The notes beneath the pieces were generated by a model. The model made no database searches, was not told the origin of the DNA, and saw only the letters and a list, made by a program, of their open reading frames with translations. A program made the translations under genes and the position numbers. Positions 46,118 to 55,020 of a DNA stretch of 64,000 bases are shown one piece after another. The DNA comes from Stackebrandtia nassauensis DSM 44728 (GTDB taxonomy: Bacteria > Actinomycetota > Actinomycetes > Mycobacteriales > Micromonosporaceae): the NCBI RefSeq assembly GCF_000024545.1, contig NC_013947.1:5828001-5892000 (forward strand), in the 5' to 3' direction. Every line of letters begins with the position of its first letter. Position 1 is the first letter of the stretch.

Positions 46118-47958
46118 GCACGAACACCGCTACCCGGTCCTGGCGCGGCAAGGCCGAGGACGACGAGGAACGCACCACCGCCGAGTCCGGCGACGCCGCC
46201 TCGGTGAAGAACCTGCGCGGCCGCAGCCGGGCGCTGCTGGGTTCACTGCTGCGACCGCACCGGACCCGGATCTTCGGGATCATCGCGTTGCTGCTGTTGA
46301 TGAGCGGCGCGAACCTGGCCGGGCCGTACCTGGTGCAGCTGGGCATCGACTCCGGTATCCCGCCGCTGGTCGACGGCGGCGACTACACCGTCATCGCCTG
46401 GGTCGGCGTCGGCTTCGTCGTCGTGACCATCGTGGACTATCTGGCCACCCGCGGCGACGTCTCGCTGACCGGCAAGGTCAGCCAGGAACTGCTGCTGGAC
46501 CTGCGGCAGCGGGTGTTCCGGCACTTCAACCGGCTGTCGGTGAACTTCCACGAGCGCTTCACCTCGGGACGGGTCGTGGCCCGGATGACGTCCGACATGG
46601 ACGCTATCCGGGAACTGTCCGACAACGGCGTCCACGACCTGGTGCTGTCGGTCCTGAACGTGGTGGCGATCGCGGGCATCATGCTGTGGATGGACACCGA
46701 GCTGGCCCTGGTGGCGCTGTTGTCCTTCCCGGTCATGGCGGTGCTGGCCAACTGGTTCCGCAAGTACTCCACTGTGGTCTACCGACGGACCCGTGAGACC
46801 ATCGCGCTGGTCATCGTCTACTTCGTGGAGTCGATGGGCGGCGTGCGCGCGGTGCAGTCCTACCGCCGCGAACCCCGCAACCAGCACATCTTCGACGGCC
46901 TCAACGCCGACAACCGCGACGCCAACATCAACGGCCACCGCGCCGCGGCGCTGTTCGCCGCCGGTACCAAGGGCATCGGCAACGTGTGCGTGGCCGTGGT
47001 GCTGGTGTACGGCGGGTTCCTGGTCATGGAGGGCCAGACCCAGATCGGTGTGCTGGCGGCGTTCCTGTTGTACCTGCGGCGGTTCTACGAACCGATGCAG
47101 GAACTGACGATGTTCTACAACACGCTGCAGTCGGCCACCGCGGCGCTGGAGAAGCTGGCCGGGGTGCTCGACGAGGAACCCGACGTCGCCGAACCCCGCG
47201 AACCGACCCCGCTTCCCCAGGCCCGCGGCCAGATCGACTTCACCGGCGTGGGTTTCTCCTACCGCACCGGCACCGTGGTGCTGCCCGAGTTCGACCTGCG
47301 CATCCCGGCGGGCCAGACGGTCGCGATCGTCGGCGCCACCGGCGCGGGCAAGACCACGGTGGCCAAGCTGGTGGCGCGCTTCTACGACCCGGTCGAGGGC
47401 GTGGTGAGCCTGGACGGCGTCGACCTGCGGCGGTTGGCCCAGACCGATCTGCGCCGCGCCATCGCCATGGTCACCCAGGAGAACTTCCTGTTCAACGGGA
47501 CCGTCGGCGAGAACATCGCCTTCGGCCGTCCCGACGCCAGCCGCGCCGACGTTCGGACAGCGGCCCGGGCGATCGGCGCCGACGAGTTCATCGCGGCGCT
47601 GCCCGACGGCTACGACACCGACGTGCGCAAACGCGGCGGCCGGCTGTCGGCGGGACAGCGTCAGCTGGTCGCCTTCGCCCGTGCCTTCCTCGCCGACCCC
47701 CGGGTGCTGATCCTGGACGAGGCGACCTCCTCGCTGGACATCCCCAGCGAACGGCTGGTCCAGCGCGCGCTGCGCACCATCCTGGCCGACCGGACCGCCA
47801 TCATCATCGCCCACCGGCTGTCGACGGTGGAGATCGCGGACCGGGTGCTGGTCATGGAAGCGGGCCGCGTCGTCGAGGACGGCCCGCCCCAGACCCTGAT
47901 CGAGAACAGCGGGCAGTACGCCCGGCTGCACGAGCAGTGGCAGGACAGTCTGGTGTGA
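46114..47958 (+). CDS. ABC exporter half-transporter B (canonical Walker B)
   Basis: The 614-aa protein has an N-terminal acidic extension of about 30 residues, six membrane helices and an ATPase domain with Walker A GATGAGKTT, Walker B VLILDEATSSLD and H-loop IIAHRLST. Its signature is LSAGQRQLVAFARAF, with Ala in place of the second Gly position, so it completes the weak site with subunit A. ATGA overlap couples the two genes. Confidence 0.93.
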   Translation: MSTNTATRSWRGKAEDDEERTTAESGDAASVKNLRGRSRALLGSLLRPHRTRIFGIIALLLLMSGANLAGPYLVQLGIDSGIPPLVDGGDYTVIAWVGVGFVVVTIVDYLATRGDVSLTGKVSQELLLDLRQRVFRHFNRLSVNFHERFTSGRVVARMTSDMDAIRELSDNGVHDLVLSVLNVVAIAGIMLWMDTELALVALLSFPVMAVLANWFRKYSTVVYRRTRETIALVIVYFVESMGGVRAVQSYRREPRNQHIFDGLNADNRDANINGHRAAALFAAGTKGIGNVCVAVVLVYGGFLVMEGQTQIGVLAAFLLYLRRFYEPMQELTMFYNTLQSATAALEKLAGVLDEEPDVAEPREPTPLPQARGQIDFTGVGFSYRTGTVVLPEFDLRIPAGQTVAIVGATGAGKTTVAKLVARFYDPVEGVVSLDGVDLRRLAQTDLRRAIAMVTQENFLFNGTVGENIAFGRPDASRADVRTAARAIGADEFIAALPDGYDTDVRKRGGRLSAGQRQLVAFARAFLADPRVLILDEATSSLDIPSERLVQRALRTILADRTAIIIAHRLSTVEIADRVLVMEAGRVVEDGPPQTLIENSGQYARLHEQWQDSLV

Positions 47959-47964
47959 CGCCCG

Positions 47965-48192
47965 TCAGGGGGATTCGCCGCCGCCGACCACGAAGTCGCC
48001 GCGATCCGTTTGGGTCGCCCCTTTCTGCTGGTCGGCCTTGGCCACCGAGAACGAGGGCTTGCCCGGTTCCGGGTGGTCCATGGGGGCGAACTTCGTGGTG
48101 CGGTCACGTCGGCGCAGCCGCATGATCAGCACGATCGCGCCCACGATCGCCCCTAGTCCGAACAGGATCCCCGTAATATCAACTATCGACAT
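47965..48192 (-). CDS. Small single-helix membrane protein
   Basis: The 75-aa protein has one membrane helix (about 4-25) and a basic, then polar cytoplasmic tail. ATG 48192 is chosen because TACCAT lies 6 nt upstream, the leaderless pattern seen in neighbours. It converges on the exporter with 6 nt between stops. I recognise no family. Confidence 0.65.
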   Translation of the reverse strand: MSIVDITGILFGLGAIVGAIVLIMRLRRRDRTTKFAPMDHPEPGKPSFSVAKADQQKGATQTDRGDFVVGGGESP

Positions 48193-48227
48193 CCACCAAT
48201 GGTAACGGCGCCTTCGGAATTCGCTCC

Positions 48228-48857
48228 TCACCGCCGCACTCGCGCCGTCCTGCGGCGGCGCTTGCGCCACAGCACCAGGCCGGTGAGGGTGACCGCGCCG
48301 ACCAGGATCAGCGCCGGGCCCAGACCGACGGAGTCGGCGAGCAGCTCGGCCACGACCCAGGTGTCGGAGTTGGGGTCGAGGATCAGCACCCCGATCAGCA
48401 CCATCGACACGAGGATGACCACCGCCAGCACCAGCGTGCGGGCCCAGCCGCGCAGCTTCAGCTTGTCCTGCACGATGTTCCCGGCCTTGATGATCTTGCG
48501 TACCCGCAGTATCCGCAGCGTGCTGACACTGTAGACGATGCGCAGCAGTTGCGCCGGGCCCAGCGAATAGACCACCGCGGGCAGCGTCACCACGATGATC
48601 AGACACAGCCACCAGTTGCGCCGCAGCCACCGGAATTTGTTCTCCGACAGGACGAACAGGACGGCGAATTCCATCCACATCAGAGCGCCGGAGCACAGGT
48701 TTATGACACTTCCCGCCGTCGCCCAGGTTCCCGGTCCCCACAGTGACAGCAGAACCCCTGGTACGGAGGCGATAGCGGCGATGAGGACCGGCATCGCGAG
48801 AACGCGTTCGGCGCGTTCGTAGCGGGTTTCCACCCGTTCGGCGATCGGGTCTGACAT
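48228..48857 (-). CDS. Voltage-sensor-like membrane protein
   Basis: The 209-aa protein has about six hydrophobic segments. One of them, LLRIVYSVSTLRILRVRK, has regularly spaced Arg as in the S4 helix of voltage-gated channels. No potassium selectivity motif (TVGYG type) follows, so it is a channel-like or sensor-only protein. The end is very basic (WRKRRRRTARVRR). ATG 48857 has TACCGT 7 nt upstream. It diverges from the AfsR-like gene. Confidence 0.75.
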   Translation of the reverse strand: MSDPIAERVETRYERAERVLAMPVLIAAIASVPGVLLSLWGPGTWATAGSVINLCSGALMWMEFAVLFVLSENKFRWLRRNWWLCLIIVVTLPAVVYSLGPAQLLRIVYSVSTLRILRVRKIIKAGNIVQDKLKLRGWARTLVLAVVILVSMVLIGVLILDPNSDTWVVAELLADSVGLGPALILVGAVTLTGLVLWRKRRRRTARVRR

Positions 48858-48878
48858 TTCGGGGACGGTACCCACGAC

Positions 48879-48901
48879 GATTCTTGATAGATTCAAGAAT
48901 C
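48879..48901. promoter_or_regulatory. Inverted repeat between voltage-sensor-like and AfsR-like genes
   Basis: GATTCTTGA and TCAAGAATC are separated by 5 nt, a perfect 9-bp dyad in the 62-nt divergent region. A dimeric regulator here could control both genes. Confidence 0.65.
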
Positions 48902-48919
48902 GATCAAAGCGGATTTCAG

Positions 48920-51811
48920 ATGGGAATTTCCGTGACCGCCCCGTTGCGTTTTCAACTGCTGGGACCGGTCCGCGCCTGGCGGGACGGTGAGGAACTTCGA
49001 CTCGGTTCGCCGCAGCAGCGGCTGGTGCTCGTCCGGCTGCTGATCGGCGAGGGCCGTCCGGTGTCCATCGACCAGCTTTCCGCCACTCTGTGGCGCGACG
49101 ATCCGCCGCCCGCGGCCCGCAGCACGGTGCGCACCTACCTGTCCCGGCTGCGTTCGGTACTGGGCGCGGGGATCATCGACTCCCGCGAGCACTGGTATTC
49201 GCTGCGGGTCGGCGAGGTGGACGCGTGGCGGTTCGCCGCGCTGCTGCGCGAGGCCGAGGCCACCCCGGACCGCGACCGGGCCCGGCGGCTGTTGAGCCAG
49301 GCTCTCGACCTGTGCCAGGACATCCCGCTGGCCGAGCTGCCGGGCGAATGGGCACGCGCGCAACGCATTCGGCTCGAGGAGGAACGCGACCGGGCCGTGG
49401 AACGACGGGCCCGCCTCGACCTGGACTTCGGACGGCCCGCCGACGCCGCCGCCGCGCTGGCACGGTTGTGCGCCGAGTATCCGCTGCGGGAGCGGCCGCA
49501 TCAGCTGCTGATGCTCGCGCTGTACCGGGACGGCCGCAAGGCCGAGGCGCTGACCGTCCACAACGACCTGCGCCGCCGGCTCGCCGAGCAGCTGGGCATC
49601 GATCCCGGCGACGAGACCGCCGAGCTGCACCGGCGGATACTGCGGGCCGACCCGGAACTGGCGGCACCCCCACCGATCGCGGCCCCCGACGCCGAACCGC
49701 CGCGTCGCGGCCCGGCCCAGCTGCTGGCCGACATTCCCGACTTCACCGGCCGCGACGACGTCGTCAGGGAACTGACCGCGCTGCTCACCGAGGAACGCGA
49801 CGCGGCCCCGGTCGTGGTCGTCACGGGCATCGGCGGCGCCGGTAAGACCACATTGGCCACTCACGTCGGCCATCGGGTGGCCGCCGACTTCCCCGACGGT
49901 CAGCTGTACGTCGACCTGCGCGGCGCCGACGAGGTTCCGCATGAGCCGCTGGCGGCCCAGCGGGGCATGCTGCGGTCGCTGGGCGTCAGCACCGAGGACA
50001 TCCCGGCCGCCGAGGACGAATGCGCCGCGCTCTTCAGGTCCACTATGGCCAGCAAACGGTTGTTGTTGTTGCTGGACAACGCCGCCGACACCGCGCAGGT
50101 CCGGGCGCTGCTGCCCGGTGCGGCCGGGTGCGCGGCGATCGTCACCGCGCGGTCCACGCTCACCGGTCTCACCGGCGCGCGTTACGTCCGCCTGTCCGCC
50201 CTGGAACCCGGCGAGGCGGTGACGTTGCTGCGGCGGGTGGTGGGCACCGAACGCGTCGACGCCGAGTCCGCCGAGGCGCTGAACGTGGTGACCGCCTGCG
50301 GTTCGCTGCCGCTGGCCGTGCGGATCGCCGCCGCGCGCCTGGTCGCCAGACCGCAGTGGACGGTCGGGCAGTTCGCCGAGCGGGTGCGCGACGAACAGCG
50401 GCGGCTGGCCGAACTGCGGGCCGGTGACCTGGCGGTCGAAGCGGCCTTCGCGCTCAGCTACCGGCAACTGGACGAGCAGCACGCGCACGCGTTCCGGCTG
50501 TTGACCGTCCCGGACGCCCCCGAACTGGCGCTGGCCACGGCAGCGGCGGTGCTGGGACGCGGCGAACTCGACACCGAGGGCCTCGCCGAGGACCTCGTCG
50601 ACCTGAACCTGCTGGAATCCCCCGCCTACCGGCGCTACCGGATGCACGACCTGACCCGGCTGTTCGGACGCGGCAAGACCGATGCGGCCGAACGCGACGC
50701 GGCGCTGCGCCGACTCGCCGACTACTACGTGGCCACCGCCTACAACGGACGCCGGGCGGTCGAGTCCGACGGCCGTGTCATCAACGGGGTGCTGCCCACC
50801 GCATCGGAAGGCACCGGCTTCGCGTCGGCGGCCGAGGCGGAACGCTGGCTCGACACCGAGACCGACGCGCTGCTGCTCACCCTGCGGCAACTCGCCCGAC
50901 AGCTGCCTGCCGCCGTCCGGCTCGCGGGCGATCTGCTGCGCGTCATCGCCAACGTGCACATCATCTCCAGCCCAAGACGCGGCGACCTGTTCGCCGCCGC
51001 CGGGGCGATAGCGGCGGCGGCCCGGACGCACGGGGACGCGTTCACCGAGGGGCGGGCCCTGCTGCAACAGGCGGACTGCCACCTGGCGGAGGCGCGCTTC
51101 ACCGAGGCGAAAGCGCTGGCGACCACCGCCCTGGAGCTGGCCGAGCGAAGCGGCGACGGCTACGGCCACGCCTCGTCCCAGGCCTGCCTCGGCGTGACCG
51201 CCTTCTACGCCGACGACGATCCGGAGGCGGCGGTCAAGCTGTTCTCGGCCGCCTATGAGGGTTTCAGCGCCCTGTCGGTCGGGGCCGAGGCCGGAAAACT
51301 GCTGGCGACCCGGGCCCGGATCCTGTTGCGGCTGGGGCGCCGGACCGAGGCGGTCGCCGACGCCGTCGAGGCCGTCGCGCGGCTGCGCGAGCACGGTGTC
51401 GGCACCGCCCTGGCGGACGGGCTCTACCAGCTGGGCACGATCCGGCAGTCGATCGGCGACCTGGACGCGGCCGTCGCGTCGCTCACCGAGTCACTGGAAC
51501 TGCACCGCGCGCTTCGCCGCAACGTCCATGAGGGACTGTCCCTGTACCGGCTGGCCGAGGCCGAGCTGGGACGCGGGGATGCCCGGACGGCCCACCGCCA
51601 CGCCGAGGCGGCGATCGCGAAGTTCACCGACATCGGCGACCAATGGGGACGGCACTCCGCCGAGGTCGTGCTGGGCCGGATCCTGTTGGCCACCAACGAA
51701 CCCGCGCGGGCCCGCGAACTGATCGGCAACGCCGCGACCGGCCTCGAAGCCCTCGGACGCGACACCGAGGCCGCCGAAGCCCGCGCGATACTCGACGATC
51801 AGTCGCCCTGA
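48920..51811 (+). CDS. AfsR/SARP-type regulator with NB-ARC and TPR domains
   Basis: The 963-aa protein has an OmpR-like winged helix (about 5-95), a BTAD domain (about 100-245), an NB-ARC ATPase (P-loop TGIGGAGKTT near residue 305, then LLLLLDNAAD) and C-terminal TPR-like repeats (about 690-960). This is the AfsR layout: an activator of secondary metabolism or stress genes that uses ATP-driven oligomerisation. ATG 48920 is used; an in-frame TTG at 48884 lies within the inverted repeat. Its end overlaps the convergent membrane-protein gene by 13 nt. Confidence 0.9.
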   Translation: MGISVTAPLRFQLLGPVRAWRDGEELRLGSPQQRLVLVRLLIGEGRPVSIDQLSATLWRDDPPPAARSTVRTYLSRLRSVLGAGIIDSREHWYSLRVGEVDAWRFAALLREAEATPDRDRARRLLSQALDLCQDIPLAELPGEWARAQRIRLEEERDRAVERRARLDLDFGRPADAAAALARLCAEYPLRERPHQLLMLALYRDGRKAEALTVHNDLRRRLAEQLGIDPGDETAELHRRILRADPELAAPPPIAAPDAEPPRRGPAQLLADIPDFTGRDDVVRELTALLTEERDAAPVVVVTGIGGAGKTTLATHVGHRVAADFPDGQLYVDLRGADEVPHEPLAAQRGMLRSLGVSTEDIPAAEDECAALFRSTMASKRLLLLLDNAADTAQVRALLPGAAGCAAIVTARSTLTGLTGARYVRLSALEPGEAVTLLRRVVGTERVDAESAEALNVVTACGSLPLAVRIAAARLVARPQWTVGQFAERVRDEQRRLAELRAGDLAVEAAFALSYRQLDEQHAHAFRLLTVPDAPELALATAAAVLGRGELDTEGLAEDLVDLNLLESPAYRRYRMHDLTRLFGRGKTDAAERDAALRRLADYYVATAYNGRRAVESDGRVINGVLPTASEGTGFASAAEAERWLDTETDALLLTLRQLARQLPAAVRLAGDLLRVIANVHIISSPRRGDLFAAAGAIAAAARTHGDAFTEGRALLQQADCHLAEARFTEAKALATTALELAERSGDGYGHASSQACLGVTAFYADDDPEAAVKLFSAAYEGFSALSVGAEAGKLLATRARILLRLGRRTEAVADAVEAVARLREHGVGTALADGLYQLGTIRQSIGDLDAAVASLTESLELHRALRRNVHEGLSLYRLAEAELGRGDARTAHRHAEAAIAKFTDIGDQWGRHSAEVVLGRILLATNEPARARELIGNAATGLEALGRDTEAAEARAILDDQSP

Positions 51812-52839
51812 TCCTTGTCCTTGTCCTTCTTCTCGGCGGCGTCCTCCGCCAGGCACGCCTGGCTCGCGGCCTCCATGTCCGCGCCGCCGGGACTCATCAT
51901 CACGTAGTCCAATGTGATGTTGTCGCCCACCGGCAGGAAGTGCGCCTGCTGTAGCCCCACGTCGTACAGGGCGTATCCGGCCTCCGAGGTACCCAGCAGC
52001 AGCATGGTCGCGCCGTCGTACAGGCACTTGTCGTCGCGCTGCACCACGACCCACTGGTCCTGGAATCCGACGGCGTTGAGCAGCGCGCTCTCGGCCCCCT
52101 GGGTGGCCACCAGGTTGGCCTCCTCGCTCACGGTGCCCGCCAACGAGAATCCGATGGTGACGCCCGCCAGCGCACCGCAGATCACCCGCCTGGTGAACCG
52201 TCCCACGGGACTGCGCGACAGCATCCGCATCGGCACCACGAACGCCACCGCGCCCAACAGCAGAGCCAGTCCCAGGTTGAGCGCGAGGTTGTCGCCACTC
52301 GCGCCGAAGACGAAGTTCAGCAACAGCGGCATCAGCGCCCAGTACAGCACCACGCAGACCACGGCGAGCACTCCCGCCGGGATCCACGGGTTGGCGCGGA
52401 TCCTGCGGCCCAGGGCACCGTGCCGGTCACCGGCGATCCGCTGGAACAGCCACCGGATCGACACGTAGATCCCGATGACCGGCAGCGCCAACAGGACCAG
52501 CAGCACCAGGGTGTACAGCAGACGTCCGAACAGGACACCCTGGTCGATACCGGCCTGCTCGGGGTTGACGCCGAAGGTGCCGTACAGGTACTGCATCGAG
52601 ATGTACAGGACGGCGTACAGCGCGATCGCCAGCGGCATCACCAGATCGCCGAGCTGGTCGAGGAACTCGAAGACGGTTGACTTGACGTCGCCGTTCTCCG
52701 CGTCCGGTTCGGTCTCGGCCTCGTCGGTGTCGCGTGGGGGTTCGGGTTCGGCCACCGCGGCCCAGTCCGGCGGTCGCACGGGTATCGCGGCGGTGCCCTG
52801 GGCGGGCGGATACGGGGACTGCCCCTGGGGGTTTCGCAT
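51799..52839 (-). CDS. Membrane protein with C-terminal extracellular domain
   Basis: The 346-aa protein has a Pro/Glu-rich cytoplasmic N-terminus (about 1-65), five or six hydrophobic segments (about 66-240) and a final domain with two Cys and a Lys/Asp-rich end. AAGGA precedes the ATG at 52839. Its 5' part overlaps the extended reading frame of the SARP gene upstream by 202 nt. Family unknown. Confidence 0.8.
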   Translation of the reverse strand: MRNPQGQSPYPPAQGTAAIPVRPPDWAAVAEPEPPRDTDEAETEPDAENGDVKSTVFEFLDQLGDLVMPLAIALYAVLYISMQYLYGTFGVNPEQAGIDQGVLFGRLLYTLVLLVLLALPVIGIYVSIRWLFQRIAGDRHGALGRRIRANPWIPAGVLAVVCVVLYWALMPLLLNFVFGASGDNLALNLGLALLLGAVAFVVPMRMLSRSPVGRFTRRVICGALAGVTIGFSLAGTVSEEANLVATQGAESALLNAVGFQDQWVVVQRDDKCLYDGATMLLLGTSEAGYALYDVGLQQAHFLPVGDNITLDYVMMSPGGADMEAASQACLAEDAAEKKDKDKDQGD

Positions 52840-53654
52840 CGGTGTGGTTCCTTAGTACGGGGTGATAAGCAGGCGATGGCGTGGGTCTCGGGACCGTCGA
52901 GCGTTCGGTCCCCACGCAGGATGTTCAGGTGGGTGCGGCGCAGCCGCGGCCCGGGATCGACGCCGTAGCTGTCGGCCAGTCGTTCTCGGATCCCCTGGTA
53001 GACCGCCAGTGCGTCGGCTTGGCGTCCACAGCGGTACAGCGCCACCATCGCGAGGTCGTGGCAGCATTCGCGCAGCGGATGGGCGTCCATGAGGCCGAGC
53101 AGTTCGGGCAGCGCCTCACGATGCCGTCCACAGTCCAGTTCGGCGGACAGTCGCGCCTCCAGCGTCGTCAGCCGACGCTCCATCCACTGGGTACGGACCC
53201 GCTCGGCGGTGCCACCACCGATGCCGCACAGCGGCGTGCCGGTGAACCGGGATTCCGCGTACCGCAACAACTCGACCGCCCGGTACGGGTCAGTCCCGCC
53301 GCCGGCACGGCCCACGGCGTTCTCGAACTCGGTCACGTCCACGATGGTGTCGCCGGGAAACCGCAGCGCGTAGCCGCCGCTCCACAACAGCACCTCGCGT
53401 CCGGTCCCGGCGCGGTCGAACTCGCCGCGCAGCGACGAGACGTAGGTGCGCAACGCGTGCTCGGCGCGGGTCGGGGAATCGTTCCCCCACACCCAGTCGA
53501 CGAGTTCGTCGATGCTGAGCACCCGGCCGTCGCCGAGCAGCAGCGCCGCCAGCACCGCGCGCGGCCGGGGTCCGCCCAGCCGCAGTTCGCGGTCACCGCG
53601 CCAGGCGCGGACCGGGCCGAGCACGTTGACGCGCAACGGTTGTGGTGTGGTCAT
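52638..53654 (-). CDS. SARP-type regulator with displaced stop codon
   Basis: The first 255 or so residues are a clear small SARP: winged helix (about 5-95) plus BTAD domain (about 100-250, ending THLNILRGD). After that the frame runs another 80 residues of Pro/Arg-rich sequence through the start of the next gene. A shift of one base near 52880 would give the end LLITPY and stop at 52852, 12 nt before the next ATG. I read this as a recent 1-nt change or a sequencing error. The regulator domains look intact. The direct repeats at 53715-53743 lie about 60 nt upstream of the ATG. Confidence 0.78.
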   Translation of the reverse strand: MTTPQPLRVNVLGPVRAWRGDRELRLGGPRPRAVLAALLLGDGRVLSIDELVDWVWGNDSPTRAEHALRTYVSSLRGEFDRAGTGREVLLWSGGYALRFPGDTIVDVTEFENAVGRAGGGTDPYRAVELLRYAESRFTGTPLCGIGGGTAERVRTQWMERRLTTLEARLSAELDCGRHREALPELLGLMDAHPLRECCHDLAMVALYRCGRQADALAVYQGIRERLADSYGVDPGPRLRRTHLNILRGDRTLDGPETHAIACLSPRTKEPHRCETPRGSPRIRPPRAPPRYPCDRRTGPRWPNPNPHATPTRPRPNRTRRTATSSQPSSSSSTSSAIW

Positions 53655-53714
53655 GAGACTCTTCGCTCCCGTATCGGGTTTCGTGTGAACGCGATACAGG
53701 GTGTCCGGGACCGG

Positions 53715-53743
53715 TTGACGCCGGGATTGACGAATCGTTGACG
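53715..53743. promoter_or_regulatory. Direct repeats upstream of the SARP gene
   Basis: Three TTGACG repeats start at 53715, 53727 and 53738, that is 12 and 11 bp apart; two are extended to GTTGACGCCGGG. SARP proteins bind direct repeats at one-helix-turn spacing, so this is a good candidate autoregulatory site. Confidence 0.6.
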
Positions 53744-53748
53744 CCGGG

Positions 53749-54435
53749 TCAGTCCTTCTCGAACGGCAGCACGTCGGTGAGGTAGTCGATGAGCGCTTCG
53801 GGGTTGCGGCTCTGGGTCAGCACCCGCCCCGGCCCGGTGAACTCGTACACCAGGCCCTCCCCGGACTTGCGGGACTGCATGGTCTTGCCCTCCACCGCGC
53901 GGCGCAGCGAGTGCCCGACGGTCTCCTCGTAGGCCACCACGTGTCCGTTGTCGATGACGATGGTCTCGCCCGGATCCAGTGCGTAGGAGTCGATCGCGCC
54001 GTAGCAACCCAACACCAGCTGCCCCTGCCCCTGAGCCCGCACCAAGAACGCCCCCTCACCCCCGATGAGGTTCTTCATGCCGCCCCACTTGGTCTGGATC
54101 TCGACCTCGCCGTTGGAAGCGATCCACGAACCCTTCGCGATCATCAGCGCCGCCTCGGGCCGCACCGGCACCACGGCGACGTCACCGGGCAGGCTGTGCG
54201 CCAGATCCACCCAGCCGCCGAACTCGGGCGCGGTGTACGTGGTGGTGTAAAGGTTCTCGTCGGTGAGCATCTTGCGGGCCAGGCCCCGCATCAGTCCACC
54301 CTCGACCTTGGCGGCCAGGGCGACGCCGTGGCTGGTGGCGAGCATGGCACCGGCCTCGACCCGGATCTGCTCCCCCGCCTCCAGGTGGCACCGGACCACG
54401 GCGAACGAGCCGGGGTGACGGACGTCGGATTTCAT
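53749..54435 (-). CDS. AIM24-family (TIGR00266) protein
   Basis: The 228-aa protein is a beta-rich single domain with the family pattern (VEAGAMLATS near the start, YTAPEFGGWVDLAHSLPGDV, GGEGAFLVRAQGQGQLVLGCYG and VEGKTMQSRKSGEGLVYEFTGPGRVLTQSRNP split along the chain). AAGGAG precedes the ATG. Family members are common in bacteria and are of unknown function. It sits between the SARP gene and the glycine-rich proteins on the same strand. Confidence 0.88.
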   Translation of the reverse strand: MKSDVRHPGSFAVVRCHLEAGEQIRVEAGAMLATSHGVALAAKVEGGLMRGLARKMLTDENLYTTTYTAPEFGGWVDLAHSLPGDVAVVPVRPEAALMIAKGSWIASNGEVEIQTKWGGMKNLIGGEGAFLVRAQGQGQLVLGCYGAIDSYALDPGETIVIDNGHVVAYEETVGHSLRRAVEGKTMQSRKSGEGLVYEFTGPGRVLTQSRNPEALIDYLTDVLPFEKD

Positions 54436-54526
54436 GGTTTCTCCTTGTCTCCGTCGCGCGAATCGCGACGGAGCAAGGGTTTCCGGGTGACGTCAGGGTT
54501 CGATCAAACGGCGTTCAAAGCGCGGA

Positions 54527-54844
54527 TCAGGAACCGCCGCCCCCGCCACCACCGCCGTCTCCGCCGCCGCCACCTCCGCCGGAGTCGCCACCGCCACCCC
54601 AACCACCGGCACCACCCCAGTCACCGCCACCGCCCGACGAGCCGGAATCCCCGCCGAACCAGCCGCCGCCCGACGAACTGGAATCCGAACCGTATGTGGT
54701 GGGCGGGATGTAGGTGTGGGACGTGCCGCCACGGCGTCGAGTCGTATTGCCGCCCTTCCGCACCGCGTAGGACACCAGCGCGACGGTGAGGCCGACACCC
54801 AGCATGAGGACGAGGACGAGGACAAAAGTTTGAGCGACTTCCAT
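54527..54844 (-). CDS. Glycine-rich single-helix membrane protein
   Basis: The 105-aa protein has one membrane helix (about 5-28), a short basic stretch (RKGGNTTRRRGG) and a tail of Gly, Ser and Trp repeats. TACAGT lies 6 nt before the ATG. It is a paralogue of the broken gene at 54913-55208, with a nearly identical tail at the DNA level. Confidence 0.7.
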   Translation of the reverse strand: MEVAQTFVLVLVLMLGVGLTVALVSYAVRKGGNTTRRRGGTSHTYIPPTTYGSDSSSSGGGWFGGDSGSSGGGGDWGGAGGWGGGGDSGGGGGGGDGGGGGGGGS

Positions 54845-55020
54845 ACCATCACTGTACTAAAGCGACGCAAACCCGGTATGCGACAAGCAAACCGCCACTT
54901 TCGTCCTTTTTGTCAGGAACCGCCGCCACCGCCGCCGTCTCCCCCACCGCCGCCTCCGCCGGAGTCGCCACCGCCACCCCAACCACCGGCACCGCCCCAG
55001 CCACCACCGGAGTCACCCCG
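54529..55020. repeat. Duplicated Gly-rich tail sequence
   Basis: About 110 nt encoding the Gly/Asp/Trp-rich tail occur at 54529-54645 and again at 54914-55020, sharing long exact stretches. The pair can recombine or slip, which may explain the frameshift in the second copy. Confidence 0.65.

Noticed and set aside
48893-51394. Long minus-strand open frame opposite the AfsR-like gene
   Set aside because: The translation is Gly/Arg/Gln-rich without domains, while the plus strand encodes a complete regulator.
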